A DNA stretch of 64,000 nucleotides from CAVVJA01 sp963801715 (GTDB taxonomy: Bacteria > Actinomycetota > Actinomycetes > Mycobacteriales > Jatrophihabitantaceae). Under the pieces are notes generated by a model that had not been told where the DNA came from, did no database searches, and saw only the letters and a program-made list of their open reading frames with translations. The stretch covers positions 248,001 through 312,000 of the forward strand of contig CAWDGB010000005.1 in assembly GCA_963801715.1 (NCBI GenBank), given 5' to 3'. The number at the start of each line of letters is the position of its first letter. Within the stretch, counting starts at the first letter, position 1. The position numbers were made by a program, and so were the translations under genes. This document shows, in pieces, positions 25,867 to 33,782 of the stretch.

Positions 25867-26808
25867 ATGGATCACCGGCTGCGTGTGCGCGCGGCCACCA
25901 TCGCCGTTGGCGTGATATGCGCGGCCGCGTTGGTTACGGGGTGTAGCGCGGCCCGAACTCCGGCACCACCCACCTCTGCCGTCCGGTCAAGCACCGCGGG
26001 GGATTCGCCGGCCCGCTCGGCATCGTCGACCATCCCGCCCGCACACGCGGCAAGCCACGCTCCACCCAGCGTGATTCGAAACACGACCCATGCGCAGACA
26101 TCGCCGCGCCCCACGCGGACCGCGGTACCACCGGCCAGCCGGCCCGTCATCGTGATCGATCCCGGCCACAGCCCGGCAATCCGGGGAATCGACCCGGTCA
26201 CCGATCTGAACGTTTCGGGATATGAGAACGAACCAGAGATGCGTGACGTGTTTGCGGTGGCAGAACTGGTCAAAGCGCAGCTGCAGGCCGCCGGCTACCG
26301 CGTGATCATGACAAAGGCCACCGTCGACACGCCGGTCCTGCTCAATCAGATCGCAGCCACCGCCAACAACGCCCACGCCGCTCTGGCCCTGAGCATTCAT
26401 GATCAAGCAGGCAACAACGGCGGCATCGGATTCAATCAAGGTAACAACATCGTCTATGACCAGTCCGTAGGCGACTACCGCGTGGCCGGGAATGGCCAGA
26501 AGACCGTCTTCACCGACGGAACGGTTGCCGCGCTCAGCCAGAAGTACGGCCAGATCTTTCGTGCCCAGCGAGCGAAGGCTGAATCTCACGCGGTCACGCT
26601 GCAGGGCAACGTGGGCTACGACCTGGGTTCGCGTGGCTTGGACTCGGGCAACATCTGGATGGTCCAGTTGCTCGCACGGGTGCCATGGATCTACAACGAG
26701 GCCGGCGGAAATAGTGCCGGCCTGGCCGGCCTAAGTGCGGCTGACGAAGCTAAGTACGCCGACGGCCTGATTGCCAGTGTCGAAGCGTGCATTCCACTGC
26801 CGCGATAG
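25867..26808 (+). CDS. N-acetylmuramoyl-L-alanine amidase lipoprotein (Amidase_3)
   Basis: A 313-residue protein with a lipoprotein signal: basic N-terminus, hydrophobic AATIAVGVICAAAL, then the lipobox LVTGC at about residue 26. A Ser/Pro/Thr-rich spacer of about 65 residues follows, then the zinc amidase domain: VIVIDPGHSP gives the first His, the Glu pair in GYENEPEM the probable second ligand, and ALSIHDQAG the third His. It should cut the stem peptide from peptidoglycan at the outer face of the membrane. The start is the ATG immediately before the signal peptide; the frame opens earlier at 25789. Confidence 0.8.
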   Translation: MDHRLRVRAATIAVGVICAAALVTGCSAARTPAPPTSAVRSSTAGDSPARSASSTIPPAHAASHAPPSVIRNTTHAQTSPRPTRTAVPPASRPVIVIDPGHSPAIRGIDPVTDLNVSGYENEPEMRDVFAVAELVKAQLQAAGYRVIMTKATVDTPVLLNQIAATANNAHAALALSIHDQAGNNGGIGFNQGNNIVYDQSVGDYRVAGNGQKTVFTDGTVAALSQKYGQIFRAQRAKAESHAVTLQGNVGYDLGSRGLDSGNIWMVQLLARVPWIYNEAGGNSAGLAGLSAADEAKYADGLIASVEACIPLPR

Positions 26809-26989
26809 ACGCGTAGCACGTACTTCTCGGGGCCGACGCAGCAACTGAAGTGGGCCTGGCATCTGACGATCTTCCCTTGTGACAAGGCAATCTCTGATTT
26901 CGTTTGCCGGTCCTTGGTCGTGTCGCGCGAGAACGGCACCGTTGGTGTCTAGCCTGGCGCCGTTGGTTCGTTCCATGCAGGAGGCATAG

Positions 26990-27274
26990 GTGACAATCCG
27001 GATCCAGGTCGATCCCGACACGGCGCAGACCAAGGTTTTCTTCGTCCTTCCGGACGACATTCACGATGGCCCGGTCTCGGCCGTCGGCACATTCAATGAC
27101 TGGACGCCGGGGCGCCATCAGCTGATTCGCCGCCGCAACGGCACGCGCAGCGTGGCCGTACGAGTCAGTTCGGGCACCGAGCTGCGCTTCCGCTACTTGG
27201 GCTCGGGTGGGCGATGGTTCGATGATCCAGACATCGAACCGGTCGGCAACGAGGGTCTCACGCTGCAAGTCTGA
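26990..27274 (+). CDS. Stand-alone CBM48/glycogen-binding-like domain protein
   Basis: A 94-residue protein started by GTG 26990 behind AGGAGG. PVSAVGTFNDWTPGRHQLIRR is the core of the CBM48/AMPK-beta glycogen-binding fold (F-N-D-W with nearby sugar-stacking Trp), and LRFRYLGSGGRWFDDPD closes it. No catalytic domain is attached. In larger enzymes this fold precedes glycogen branching or debranching domains; alone it may bind alpha-glucans or act as a regulatory subunit. A strong hairpin terminator follows. Confidence 0.75.
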   Translation: MTIRIQVDPDTAQTKVFFVLPDDIHDGPVSAVGTFNDWTPGRHQLIRRRNGTRSVAVRVSSGTELRFRYLGSGGRWFDDPDIEPVGNEGLTLQV

Positions 27275-27316
27275 GCGACCTTCTCACGCCGGCCGAGCTC
27301 GACCCGACTCCGATCC

Positions 27317-27356
27317 GTATGCATGATCCGTGGCCCCGGCAACGGACCATGCATAC
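27317..27356. terminator. Hairpin between the CBM48 gene and the convergent DinB gene
   Basis: GTATGCATGATCCGT and ACGGACCATGCATAC pair at 14 of 15 positions around ten bases, followed on the plus strand by CTTTCGTT. It lies 42 bases past the CBM48 stop and 20 bases past the leftward DinB stop and can serve both. Confidence 0.7.
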
Positions 27357-27375
27357 CTTTCGTTATCGCCCGTCG

Positions 27376-27933
27376 TTATCGCCCCCGGGGCGGATCTTCT
27401 CCGACGAGACCGTCCACCGACTCCCGGATGAGATCGGCGTGGCCGACATGCCGCGCGTACTCCTCGATCAGGTCGATGAGAATGCGCCTGAGGCTGGGGG
27501 CGCGACCATCCGGCCAGGAGCGTCGGGACAGCTGCTCCAAGCCACCTTCCGCCAACGCCTCGGCGACAGCGGCGCGAGAGCGCGCGACGGTGTCCTGCCA
27601 GAGGGCGAATAGTTGATCGGGAGAGTCTTCAGCGGCTGTGCGCCACTCCCAGTCCGGGTCACTGTCCCAGTCCACTGTGTCCCATGGCGGCGAGAGCGGC
27701 CGTCCGAGCAGCCGACCTGAGAAGTAGTCGTCCTCCACGAGGGCCAGGTGCTTGAGCAGCCCACCGAGCGTAATCGCCGATGGGGCGAGCCGGGCCCGCA
27801 TGCCCGCTGCGTCGAGCCCACCACACTTCCAGGCGAGGGTTGCGCGCTGGCGGTCAAGGGAGCCGAGCAGGGTGGCGGTCTCGTCTCCGGCGATCGGAGG
27901 TTCCGGGTGGCTTGGTTCGTCCAGGTCGGCCAT
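27376..27933 (-). CDS. DinB-fold protein (DUF664 type)
   Basis: A 185-residue relative of the protein at 19186, starting at ATG 27933 (MADLDEPSHPEPPIAGDETA). The four-helix fold and its metal-binding His set are seen in LGGLLKHLALVEDDYFSG and EYARHVGHADLIRESVDG. The WDTVDWDSDPDWEWRTA loop is the DUF664 insert. The function is probably a mycothiol- or divalent-metal-dependent transferase or hydrolase, not shown for any close relative. The stop is 20 bases from the shared terminator. Confidence 0.85.
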   Translation of the reverse strand: MADLDEPSHPEPPIAGDETATLLGSLDRQRATLAWKCGGLDAAGMRARLAPSAITLGGLLKHLALVEDDYFSGRLLGRPLSPPWDTVDWDSDPDWEWRTAAEDSPDQLFALWQDTVARSRAAVAEALAEGGLEQLSRRSWPDGRAPSLRRILIDLIEEYARHVGHADLIRESVDGLVGEDPPRGR

Positions 27934-27944
27934 GCGGGGTGAGT

Positions 27945-28178
27945 CTAGGGGACCGTCTTCGCCCGGCCTTTGCCGTTCGAATCGTCCACCGGGGCGGGCG
28001 ACTTGCGTCCGCCGTGAACGCAGATGTGGAGCTCTCGGATATCGAAACATCGGTGGCTACCATGCGGCCGGCCGCTCGCCCCGATGGCCTGGCTCGGCGC
28101 TGAGAATGCCACTGCACCGGCTAGGACTGCTCCGACAACGATGGCCAGCAGCCATCGCCTGACTCGAACTCTTCGCAC
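27945..28178 (-). CDS. Small secreted protein with Cys/His core
   Basis: A 77-residue product from GTG 28178: a signal peptide (VRRWLLAIVVGAVLAGAVAFSA, cut after SQA or so) and a mature part of about 50 residues with SHRCFDIRELHICVHGGRKS. Two Cys and three His in such a short space suggest a disulfide or a metal site. Similar RCF..LHICVHG segments begin larger secreted proteins of actinobacteria, so this may be a free-standing or truncated version. It ends 11 bases before the DinB start on the same strand. Confidence 0.5.
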   Translation of the reverse strand: MRRVRVRRWLLAIVVGAVLAGAVAFSAPSQAIGASGRPHGSHRCFDIRELHICVHGGRKSPAPVDDSNGKGRAKTVP

Positions 28179-28486
28179 TAGACCCCCCGGAAGTGCGCTA
28201 CGCAGCCGGCCGGACGAGGCCGTCCATGGCCCAACGGCGGACTCAAGGCTGCCGCGATCTCGCCATGAACGCAAGGCCGTCCTCAGCTACGGCTGGCACG
28301 CGTATGCCTGCTGGACGTAACCGCTGGCCAGCTGGCCCCGTGTTCTTCGTGCGCTCCCAACTCGCAACGTGACCAGTCGCCACGTCTTGCGCGGAACGGC
28401 ACGCGACAGGATAGGTTGATTGCGATTGTCCATCCGCGAAGCACGTGACAGGCGCTTCGACCAACTCCGGTGCCTCAGGAGCGGCG
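28179..28486. other. 308-base gap, nothing recognised
   Basis: Short open frames on both strands lack ribosome binding sites and sensible composition. Promoters for the leftward secreted protein and the rightward molybdopterin gene must lie here, but I see no convincing operator or terminator. Confidence 0.4.
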
Positions 28487-29092
28487 ATGTCTCTCATCTC
28501 GCGAGCGTTTAGAGGACGCCGTGTCGCAGACGCGCCGCCTGACCGGGTGCCGCCGGGTCAGTATGTGACCAGAGACTTCCCGGTCTTGTCCGCGGGTCCG
28601 ACCCCGCACACACCAGTCGCGCAGTGGGACTTCTCGATCATGGGCGAAGTCGACGAACCGCACCGCTGGACGTGGGAGGAGTTCCGTGCCCTGCCGAGCG
28701 AGGAGGTCACCCGCGACATCCATTGCGTGACCAAATGGTCAAAGCTGGACACGGTTTGGCAGGGCGTCTCTATCGACACGCTCCTTGACGGCGTTGAAAC
28801 GTCAGCCGAATACGTCGTGCAGTACAGCGATGGCGGCTACACGACGAACCTGCCGCTTGCTGACATCACCGGCGGCAAGGCCTGGGTCGTTTTCGAATAC
28901 GGGGGCGAGCCGCTGCACCCGGAGCACGGCGGACCGGCGCGCATGCTCGTCCCGCACCTCTACTTCTGGAAGAGCGCCAAGTGGGTACGCGGGCTGCGGC
29001 TGCAGGCATTTGACGAGCCCGGGTTTTGGGAGACGAACGGATACCACAACTACGGAGATCCATGGCGGGAACAGCGGTACTGGGGCGACTGA
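28487..29092 (+). CDS. Molybdopterin-dependent oxidoreductase, sulfite-oxidase/MsrP fold
   Basis: A 201-residue protein with a single molybdopterin-binding domain. The Mo-ligand Cys is in DIHCVTKWSKLDTVWQGVS; YTTNLPLADITGGKAWVVF and HGGPARMLVPHLYFWKSAKWVRGL are the typical second-half motifs. There is no Tat signal, so unlike MsrP it probably works in the cytoplasm. The start is ATG 28487 with AGGAG six bases upstream. It overlaps by 31 bases the gene for a flavin reductase, which likely supplies electrons. The substrate is unknown; peptide or small-molecule sulfoxides are possible. Confidence 0.85.
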   Translation: MSLISRAFRGRRVADAPPDRVPPGQYVTRDFPVLSAGPTPHTPVAQWDFSIMGEVDEPHRWTWEEFRALPSEEVTRDIHCVTKWSKLDTVWQGVSIDTLLDGVETSAEYVVQYSDGGYTTNLPLADITGGKAWVVFEYGGEPLHPEHGGPARMLVPHLYFWKSAKWVRGLRLQAFDEPGFWETNGYHNYGDPWREQRYWGD

Positions 29093-29808
29093 CCTGGGAA
29101 GCGGCCGAGGTCGTCGACGTTGTCGTGGAGACACGGCACGTCAAGACGATCACCTTCAACGTGCCCGATTGGCCCGGCCATCGCGCCGGGCAGCACGTCG
29201 ACATCCGGCTGACCGCCGAAGACGGCTACCAGGCAGAACGCAGCTACTCGATCGCTTCGGCACCGGATGGGTCCCGCCTCGGGTTAACCGTTGTGCGTAT
29301 CGATGACGGCGAAGTGTCGCCCTACCTGACTGATGAGCTTCGGCCGGGCGATCAGATCGAGCTTCGCGGGCCTATCGGCGGCTACTTCGTTTGGGAGCCC
29401 GCGCAAGGCGGTCCGCTCTTGCTCGTCGCGGGAGGATCCGGCATCGCACCGCTCATGGCGATGGTCCGGCTCCGCGCGGCCGCCAAAAGCGATGCGCAGA
29501 CGCGATTGCTGTTCTCGTCGCGCAGCTGGGACGACATCATCTACCGCGAGGAGCTCGACCGCCTGAACGGAGGCGGGCTTCGGGTTGTCAACGTCCTGAC
29601 GGACAGACAGCCGCCGGGGTGGACCGGATATGCCCGCCGCGTCGATGCCGAAATGCTCGCGGAGGTCGGACCGAGCCCCTCCGAACGGCCACGCGTTTAT
29701 GTCTGCGGCCCGACGCCGTTCGTCGAGGCGGTCGCAGAGGCGCTGGTTCGGCTTGGGCATGACCCGCGAGCGATCAAGACCGAGCGCTTCGGCCCGACTG
29801 GAGGCTGA
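29062..29808 (+). CDS. Ferredoxin-NADP reductase-type flavin oxidoreductase
   Basis: A 248-residue FNR-fold protein: FAD-binding barrel with ERSYSIASAPD, NAD(P)-binding domain with LLVAGGSGIAPLMAMVRL, and the C-terminal YVCGPTPFVEAVAEAL. No iron-sulfur domain is attached. Start ATG 29062 lies inside the end of the molybdopterin gene with GGAG upstream, which implies translational coupling and a functional pair: NAD(P)H to FAD to the molybdenum centre. One base separates its stop from the next gene. Confidence 0.85.
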   Translation: MAGTAVLGRLTWEAAEVVDVVVETRHVKTITFNVPDWPGHRAGQHVDIRLTAEDGYQAERSYSIASAPDGSRLGLTVVRIDDGEVSPYLTDELRPGDQIELRGPIGGYFVWEPAQGGPLLLVAGGSGIAPLMAMVRLRAAAKSDAQTRLLFSSRSWDDIIYREELDRLNGGGLRVVNVLTDRQPPGWTGYARRVDAEMLAEVGPSPSERPRVYVCGPTPFVEAVAEALVRLGHDPRAIKTERFGPTGG

Positions 29809-29809
29809 G

Positions 29810-30067
29810 ATGGACGCTGACATGCTCGACGGCAATGCGGTCGCAGGCCTATTGCAGGAAGTGTTCGCCGTCGAGGTGACGACCGCCACCGGAACATGCG
29901 CTGCGTGCGGCGCGGCCGAGGCGATGGGGGCTACGCACGTCTATCACGGAGCGGGATTCGTCATGCGCTGCCCGCACTGCGACAACCCACTGGTCAAGAT
30001 TGTGCGAGGCGACGACCGGCTGTGGATCGACCTCTCGGGCATCCGAACCCTGGAAGTCGCTGTCTAG
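29810..30067 (+). CDS. Small zinc-ribbon protein (DUF6510-like)
   Basis: An 85-residue protein starting at ATG 29810. Two Cys pairs, GTCAACGAAEAM (Cys-X2-Cys) and MRCPHCDNPLVK (Cys-X2-Cys), 29 residues apart, form a zinc ribbon or rubredoxin-like knuckle. The N-terminus DMLDGNAVAGLLQEVFAVEVT and C-terminus LWIDLSGIRTLEV match the DUF6510 family as I remember it. It is the third gene of the molybdopterin operon and may be an electron carrier or assembly factor; that is inference from position only. Confidence 0.7.
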   Translation: MDADMLDGNAVAGLLQEVFAVEVTTATGTCAACGAAEAMGATHVYHGAGFVMRCPHCDNPLVKIVRGDDRLWIDLSGIRTLEVAV

Positions 30068-30127
30068 CCGGTCCTCGGTTGCCGGCGAACGCGATCGCGA
30101 TCCAGAACCCGCTGAGGGTTGTCGGGG

Positions 30128-31558
30128 CTATGTCCTGATCCCGTGACGGAGCCGGGCTGGCTTGTCGGCTAGGCGCTGTTCACGCACCCACGCCTGGGCG
30201 GCCGCTTGGACCGCGTCCCAGGGCGAGCCAAACGGCGGGGTGTACGAGAGGTCGAGGTCGCTGAGCTGGTCGACGGTCATGGCGTGGTGCAGAGCGGTGG
30301 CGTAGATGTCGACGCGTTTCGCCGTTTCGGTACGGCGGGCGCCGACGAGTTGAGCGCCGAGCAGCTGCCCGCTGGTGCTGTCGCCGGTGATGCGAATAGT
30401 GATCGGCGACGCCCCGGGGTAGTAGGCCTTGTGATCGTCAGGCGCACTTTGCGTGGTGATGGGCGTGTAGCCGGCGGCCGTAGCTTCGTCGTCGCGCAGC
30501 CCGGTCCGGGCGGCGACCAAGTCGAACACCTTGACGACTTGAGTGCCGAGGCTGCCGCCGAAACGGGCTAGGGCGCCCGTCCGGCGGACGGCGTTCTCGC
30601 CGGCAACGCGGCCCTGCTTGTGCGCAGTAGTACCAAGTGGCAAGTAGGTGAGGCCGAGAAGTCGGTGGTAGGTAGCAACGCAGTCTCCCGCCGCCCAAAT
30701 GTGCGGCAGGTGGGTGGCCATGGCCTGGTCGACGACCACCGCGCCGCGTGGCCCGGTCTTGGCGCCGGCGGCGACGAGCAGGTCCGTGTCCGGCCGCACA
30801 CCGACGACGACGAGCACGAGGTCGACATCCCAACCGAGAAGTTGGTTGTCCGGACCGGTTCCGTCGACGTGCAACGGCGCCCGTCCGCCAGGGGCGCGCG
30901 TGATGGCGGTGACGGTGGAGCGGGTGTGCACGTCGACGGCGTGTTTGTTCAGCTCGACGTGGATGAGTGCGCCGAGTGCAGGGTCGACGGTGGGGAGAAC
31001 CTCAGGGAGCATCTCGACCTGGGTGACGTGCAGTCCGCGAGCAGTTAGTCCTTCGGCCATCTCGAGCCCGACGTATCCGGCGCCGACGATCAGCGCCGTT
31101 GACGGGTGCATTGTCTCCAGCGTGCGGGTGAGGGCGAAGGTGTCGCCCATCGAATGAAGTACGTGCACGCCGTCGTCGGGGCCGAGCTGATCGAGACCGG
31201 AGATGGGCGGACGGACGGGGAGCGCGCCGGTGCCGATCACGAGCTCGTCGTAGTCGAGCCAGCCCGATATCCCGTGCTGGTCTCGGACAGCGACGCGTTG
31301 GCCCGCGACGTCGATCGACGTCGCGGTGGTGTCCAGCCGCAGCCGCATCCCGGTGGCTTCCAGGTCCGCGTACGTGCGGTGGGCGAGGTTTCGCCAGTGC
31401 GTGACTTCGCCGGAGATGTAGTAGGGAATGCCGCAGATGGAGAAGTTCGGGTAGGTGTCTGCGACGACGACAGTGACGTCGCTGGTGGGGTCGAGCTCGC
31501 GGGCGCGCAGGCCAGCTGAGATACCCGCGTCGCTGCCGCCGACGGCAACTAAGCGCAT
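30128..31558 (-). CDS. FAD-dependent disulfide/NADH oxidoreductase (CoA-disulfide reductase type)
   Basis: A 476-residue two-dinucleotide-domain flavoprotein. MRLVAVGGSDAGISAGLRARE is the FAD site, NFSICGIPYYISGEV carries the single redox Cys typical of CoA-disulfide reductase and NADH peroxidase, TALIVGAGYVGLEMAEGL is the NAD site, and WAAGDCVATYHRL the second FAD motif. A dimerisation domain completes it. Its ATG overlaps the aquaporin stop (ATGA). In the arsenic setting it may reduce a thiol disulfide or act on arsenic-thiol species; the true substrate is not known. Confidence 0.8.
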   Translation of the reverse strand: MRLVAVGGSDAGISAGLRARELDPTSDVTVVVADTYPNFSICGIPYYISGEVTHWRNLAHRTYADLEATGMRLRLDTTATSIDVAGQRVAVRDQHGISGWLDYDELVIGTGALPVRPPISGLDQLGPDDGVHVLHSMGDTFALTRTLETMHPSTALIVGAGYVGLEMAEGLTARGLHVTQVEMLPEVLPTVDPALGALIHVELNKHAVDVHTRSTVTAITRAPGGRAPLHVDGTGPDNQLLGWDVDLVLVVVGVRPDTDLLVAAGAKTGPRGAVVVDQAMATHLPHIWAAGDCVATYHRLLGLTYLPLGTTAHKQGRVAGENAVRRTGALARFGGSLGTQVVKVFDLVAARTGLRDDEATAAGYTPITTQSAPDDHKAYYPGASPITIRITGDSTSGQLLGAQLVGARRTETAKRVDIYATALHHAMTVDQLSDLDLSYTPPFGSPWDAVQAAAQAWVREQRLADKPARLRHGIRT

Positions 31559-32313
31559 CAGGATGTGGCCTTTACGGTCGGGCGTCGGGCGTCGGCATGC
31601 GGTATGACGACATCGTCGGCACGCTGCCCCGCGTCGGGGTAGAGAACCAAGACGATGCCGATACCGACGGCAGCGCCGACCACTTGCATGCCGATGAACG
31701 CCGGTACGGAGCTGGGCGCGATACCGGCGAACGTGTCGGTGAACATCCGGCCCACCGTGACCGCGGGGTTGGCGAACGACGTCGAGCTGGTGAACCAGTA
31801 CGCAGCGCCGATATAGGCGCCGACCGCCGGTGCGGCCAGCAGGCCGCGTTTGGTACGGGCCAGAGCGAAGATCAGCGCGATCAGACCTGCGGTGGCGACA
31901 ACCTCGCCAACCAGATGCCCACCTCCAACCCGATGCTTAGTCGACAGGTGCTGGCCGACGTCGAACATGACATTGGCCAATATCGCCCCGAGGATTCCGC
32001 CGGCACACTGCGCGATCGTGTACGCGCCAACCTCAGACAGCGTGAGACCTGCGCCGAGGCGGCGACCGAGAACCCAGTCCGCGAGCGAGACCAGCGGGTT
32101 GAAGTGCGCGCCGGACACCGGGCCGAGCATGAGGATGAGTACCGCGAGGCCGAGCGCCGTGGCCGTGCTGTTCTCCAGCAGCTGCAGGCCGGTCTGGCTC
32201 GGCGAGAGTTGCTGAGCGGCAATGCCCGAGCCGACGATGACTGTGACGAGCAGACCGGTTCCCAGGAATTCGGCGAACAGTCGCCGCGCAAAGACCGGTG
32301 ACGCCTCGTGCAC
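31558..32313 (-). CDS. MIP-family channel (aquaglyceroporin, AqpS-like) in the arsenic island
   Basis: A 251-residue channel protein with six transmembrane segments and two pore motifs: HFNPLVSLADWV (NPL, variant of NPA) and SFANPAVTVGRMF (NPA with Arg). In Sinorhizobium meliloti the AqpS channel lets arsenite flow out after arsenate reduction; this island contains no ArsB or Acr3 pump, so the same role is likely. The start is GTG 32313 (VHEASPVFARRLFAEFLG); the frame to 32763 runs through the divergent arsR promoter and is not real. Confidence 0.85.
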   Translation of the reverse strand: MHEASPVFARRLFAEFLGTGLLVTVIVGSGIAAQQLSPSQTGLQLLENSTATALGLAVLILMLGPVSGAHFNPLVSLADWVLGRRLGAGLTLSEVGAYTIAQCAGGILGAILANVMFDVGQHLSTKHRVGGGHLVGEVVATAGLIALIFALARTKRGLLAAPAVGAYIGAAYWFTSSTSFANPAVTVGRMFTDTFAGIAPSSVPAFIGMQVVGAAVGIGIVLVLYPDAGQRADDVVIPHADARRPTVKATS

Positions 32314-32320
32314 GCGGACA

Positions 32321-32351
32321 TCTTGACCGATCTCACATAGTTCAGTCAAGA
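32321..32351. promoter_or_regulatory. ArsR-type operator between aquaporin and arsR-arsC genes
   Basis: TCTTGAC and GTCAAGA are perfect seven-base arms with 17 bases between, in the 46-base gap between divergent starts. TTGACC at 32323 could be a -35 element with CAAGAT at 32347 as a weak -10, so a bound repressor would cover the promoter. Confidence 0.55.
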
Positions 32352-32359
32352 TTGAGGCA

Positions 32360-33049
32360 ATGAATACTGACCGAATGTTTGATGGGCAGGCAGAACTGGA
32401 GCGGCGCGCGTCGCTGCATGCGGCGCTTTCCGAACTGGCTCGGCTGCGGATCGTCGACGCACTCGCTGTTGGCGACGCTGCACCGTCGGAGCTGGCCGCG
32501 ATGCTCGACATGCCGTCGAACTTGCTGGCCCACCATCTGCGCATCTTGGAATCAGCACGATTGATCACCCGAACACGGTCGGAGGGCGACAAGCGCCGCT
32601 CGTACCTGCGGTTGGTGCCCGCTACCCTCGACGCGCTCACCCCGCCACCACTGCGCTCCGCGGTGCGGGTGCTGTTCGTCTGTACCGCGAACTCGACCCG
32701 CTCCCAGCTGGCCGCGGCGCTGTGGCGGCACGTCAGCCCGCTGCCCGCGGTGTCGGCCGGCACTCACCCGGCGGAGCGGATCCATCCCGGTGCGATCGCC
32801 GCCGCCGAGCGCCATCGGCTGCCGCTGCGCCGAGTGCGGCCCCGTGCGATCGCCGATGTCCAAGCCGACAACGACTTGGTGATCACAGTGTGCGATGTAG
32901 CCCACGAGGAGCTCCGGGAGCGAGCCGACTTGCACTGGTCGGTGGCGGATCCGGTTCGGGTTGGCACGGCGGCTGCATTCGATCGGGCCCATGACGAGCT
33001 GGCCCGGCGAGTCAACGATCTCGCGCCCCGTCTCCGACCCGCGTCTTGA
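32360..33049 (+). CDS. ArsR regulator fused to a low-molecular-weight phosphatase/arsenate reductase domain
   Basis: A 229-residue fusion. Residues about 1-95 form an ArsR winged helix (LARLRIVDALAVGDAAPSEL, LAHHLRILESARLI). Residues about 103-229 are a low-molecular-weight phosphatase/arsenate reductase domain with the P-loop VLFVCTANSTRSQLAAALW (Cys-X5-Arg) and a likely Asp in DPVRVGTA. The ArsR part lacks the Cys pair used by classical ArsR to bind arsenite, so sensing may occur through the reductase domain. The gene is divergent from the aquaporin gene and 25 bases before a separate ArsC. Confidence 0.85.
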   Translation: MNTDRMFDGQAELERRASLHAALSELARLRIVDALAVGDAAPSELAAMLDMPSNLLAHHLRILESARLITRTRSEGDKRRSYLRLVPATLDALTPPPLRSAVRVLFVCTANSTRSQLAAALWRHVSPLPAVSAGTHPAERIHPGAIAAAERHRLPLRRVRPRAIADVQADNDLVITVCDVAHEELRERADLHWSVADPVRVGTAAAFDRAHDELARRVNDLAPRLRPAS

Positions 33050-33074
33050 ACCTGTCCCTGAGGAGGCTTCGGCG

Positions 33075-33725
33075 ATGACGCAGATCTACCACCGCCATGA
33101 CATCACCCTCGACCAAGTCGTCGCGCTCAAGACTGCCGCCACCCGGCTCGAACGCGACTTCGACGGCACGTTCAACACCGAAACCATCGAACGGTTCCTG
33201 CACTCCTCCTACGACCAGTTCGCCGGCCATGCCACCATCGCCAACTTCCTGCCCCTCCTCGCCGAACGCTTCGCGCGACAACGCCTCCACGCCCTGGCCA
33301 AGGTCGAGGGCCGATCCCACGACGGCAGGCCGACCGTGCTGTTCTTGTGCACGCACAACGCCGGCCGATCCCAGATGGCAATGGGCTTCTTCGTCCACCA
33401 CGCCGGCGGCGCCGCCGTCGCCTGGTCCGGCGGCTCGGAACCCGGCAACCGGGTCAACCCGGCCGCCATCGCAGCGATGAAAGAACGCGGCATCGACATC
33501 TCAACCGAGTACCCCAAGCCGTGGACCGACGAGATCGTCCGCGCCGCCGACGTTGTCATCACCATGGGCTGCGGTGACGCCTGCCCGGTGTTCCCCGGTA
33601 AACGCTACGAGGAATGGACACTCGACGACCCCGCCGGCCTCGACCTCGCAGCGGTCCGTCCCATCCGCGACAAAATCGAACGCCGCGTCCTCACCCTGCT
33701 CGATCAGCTCGGCGTCCCGGCATGA
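33075..33725 (+). CDS. arsC: Arsenate reductase, mycothiol-type
   Basis: A 216-residue protein: an N-terminal helical domain of about 80 residues (TIERFLHSSYDQFAGHATI) then a low-molecular-weight phosphatase domain with P-loop VLFLCTHNAGRSQMAMGFF. The helical extension is typical of actinobacterial ArsC enzymes that form an arseno-mycothiol adduct reduced by mycoredoxin. YPKPWTDEIVRAADVVITMGCGDACPVFPGKRYEEW is the resolving region (cited by its ends: GCGDACP). The start ATG 33075 has AGGAGG upstream. It turns arsenate to arsenite for export. Confidence 0.9.
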   Translation: MTQIYHRHDITLDQVVALKTAATRLERDFDGTFNTETIERFLHSSYDQFAGHATIANFLPLLAERFARQRLHALAKVEGRSHDGRPTVLFLCTHNAGRSQMAMGFFVHHAGGAAVAWSGGSEPGNRVNPAAIAAMKERGIDISTEYPKPWTDEIVRAADVVITMGCGDACPVFPGKRYEEWTLDDPAGLDLAAVRPIRDKIERRVLTLLDQLGVPA

Positions 33726-33782
33726 CTCTTTTCGCGATCACGCTTCGACTTGTCGTCGTCCCACAGGGCTACCGGTCGAAGA

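Noticed and set aside
31558..32763. Upstream extension of the aquaporin frame through the divergent arsR-arsC gene
   Set aside because: The extra part lacks membrane or family features and overlaps a clear opposite-strand gene; GTG 32313 is the sensible start.
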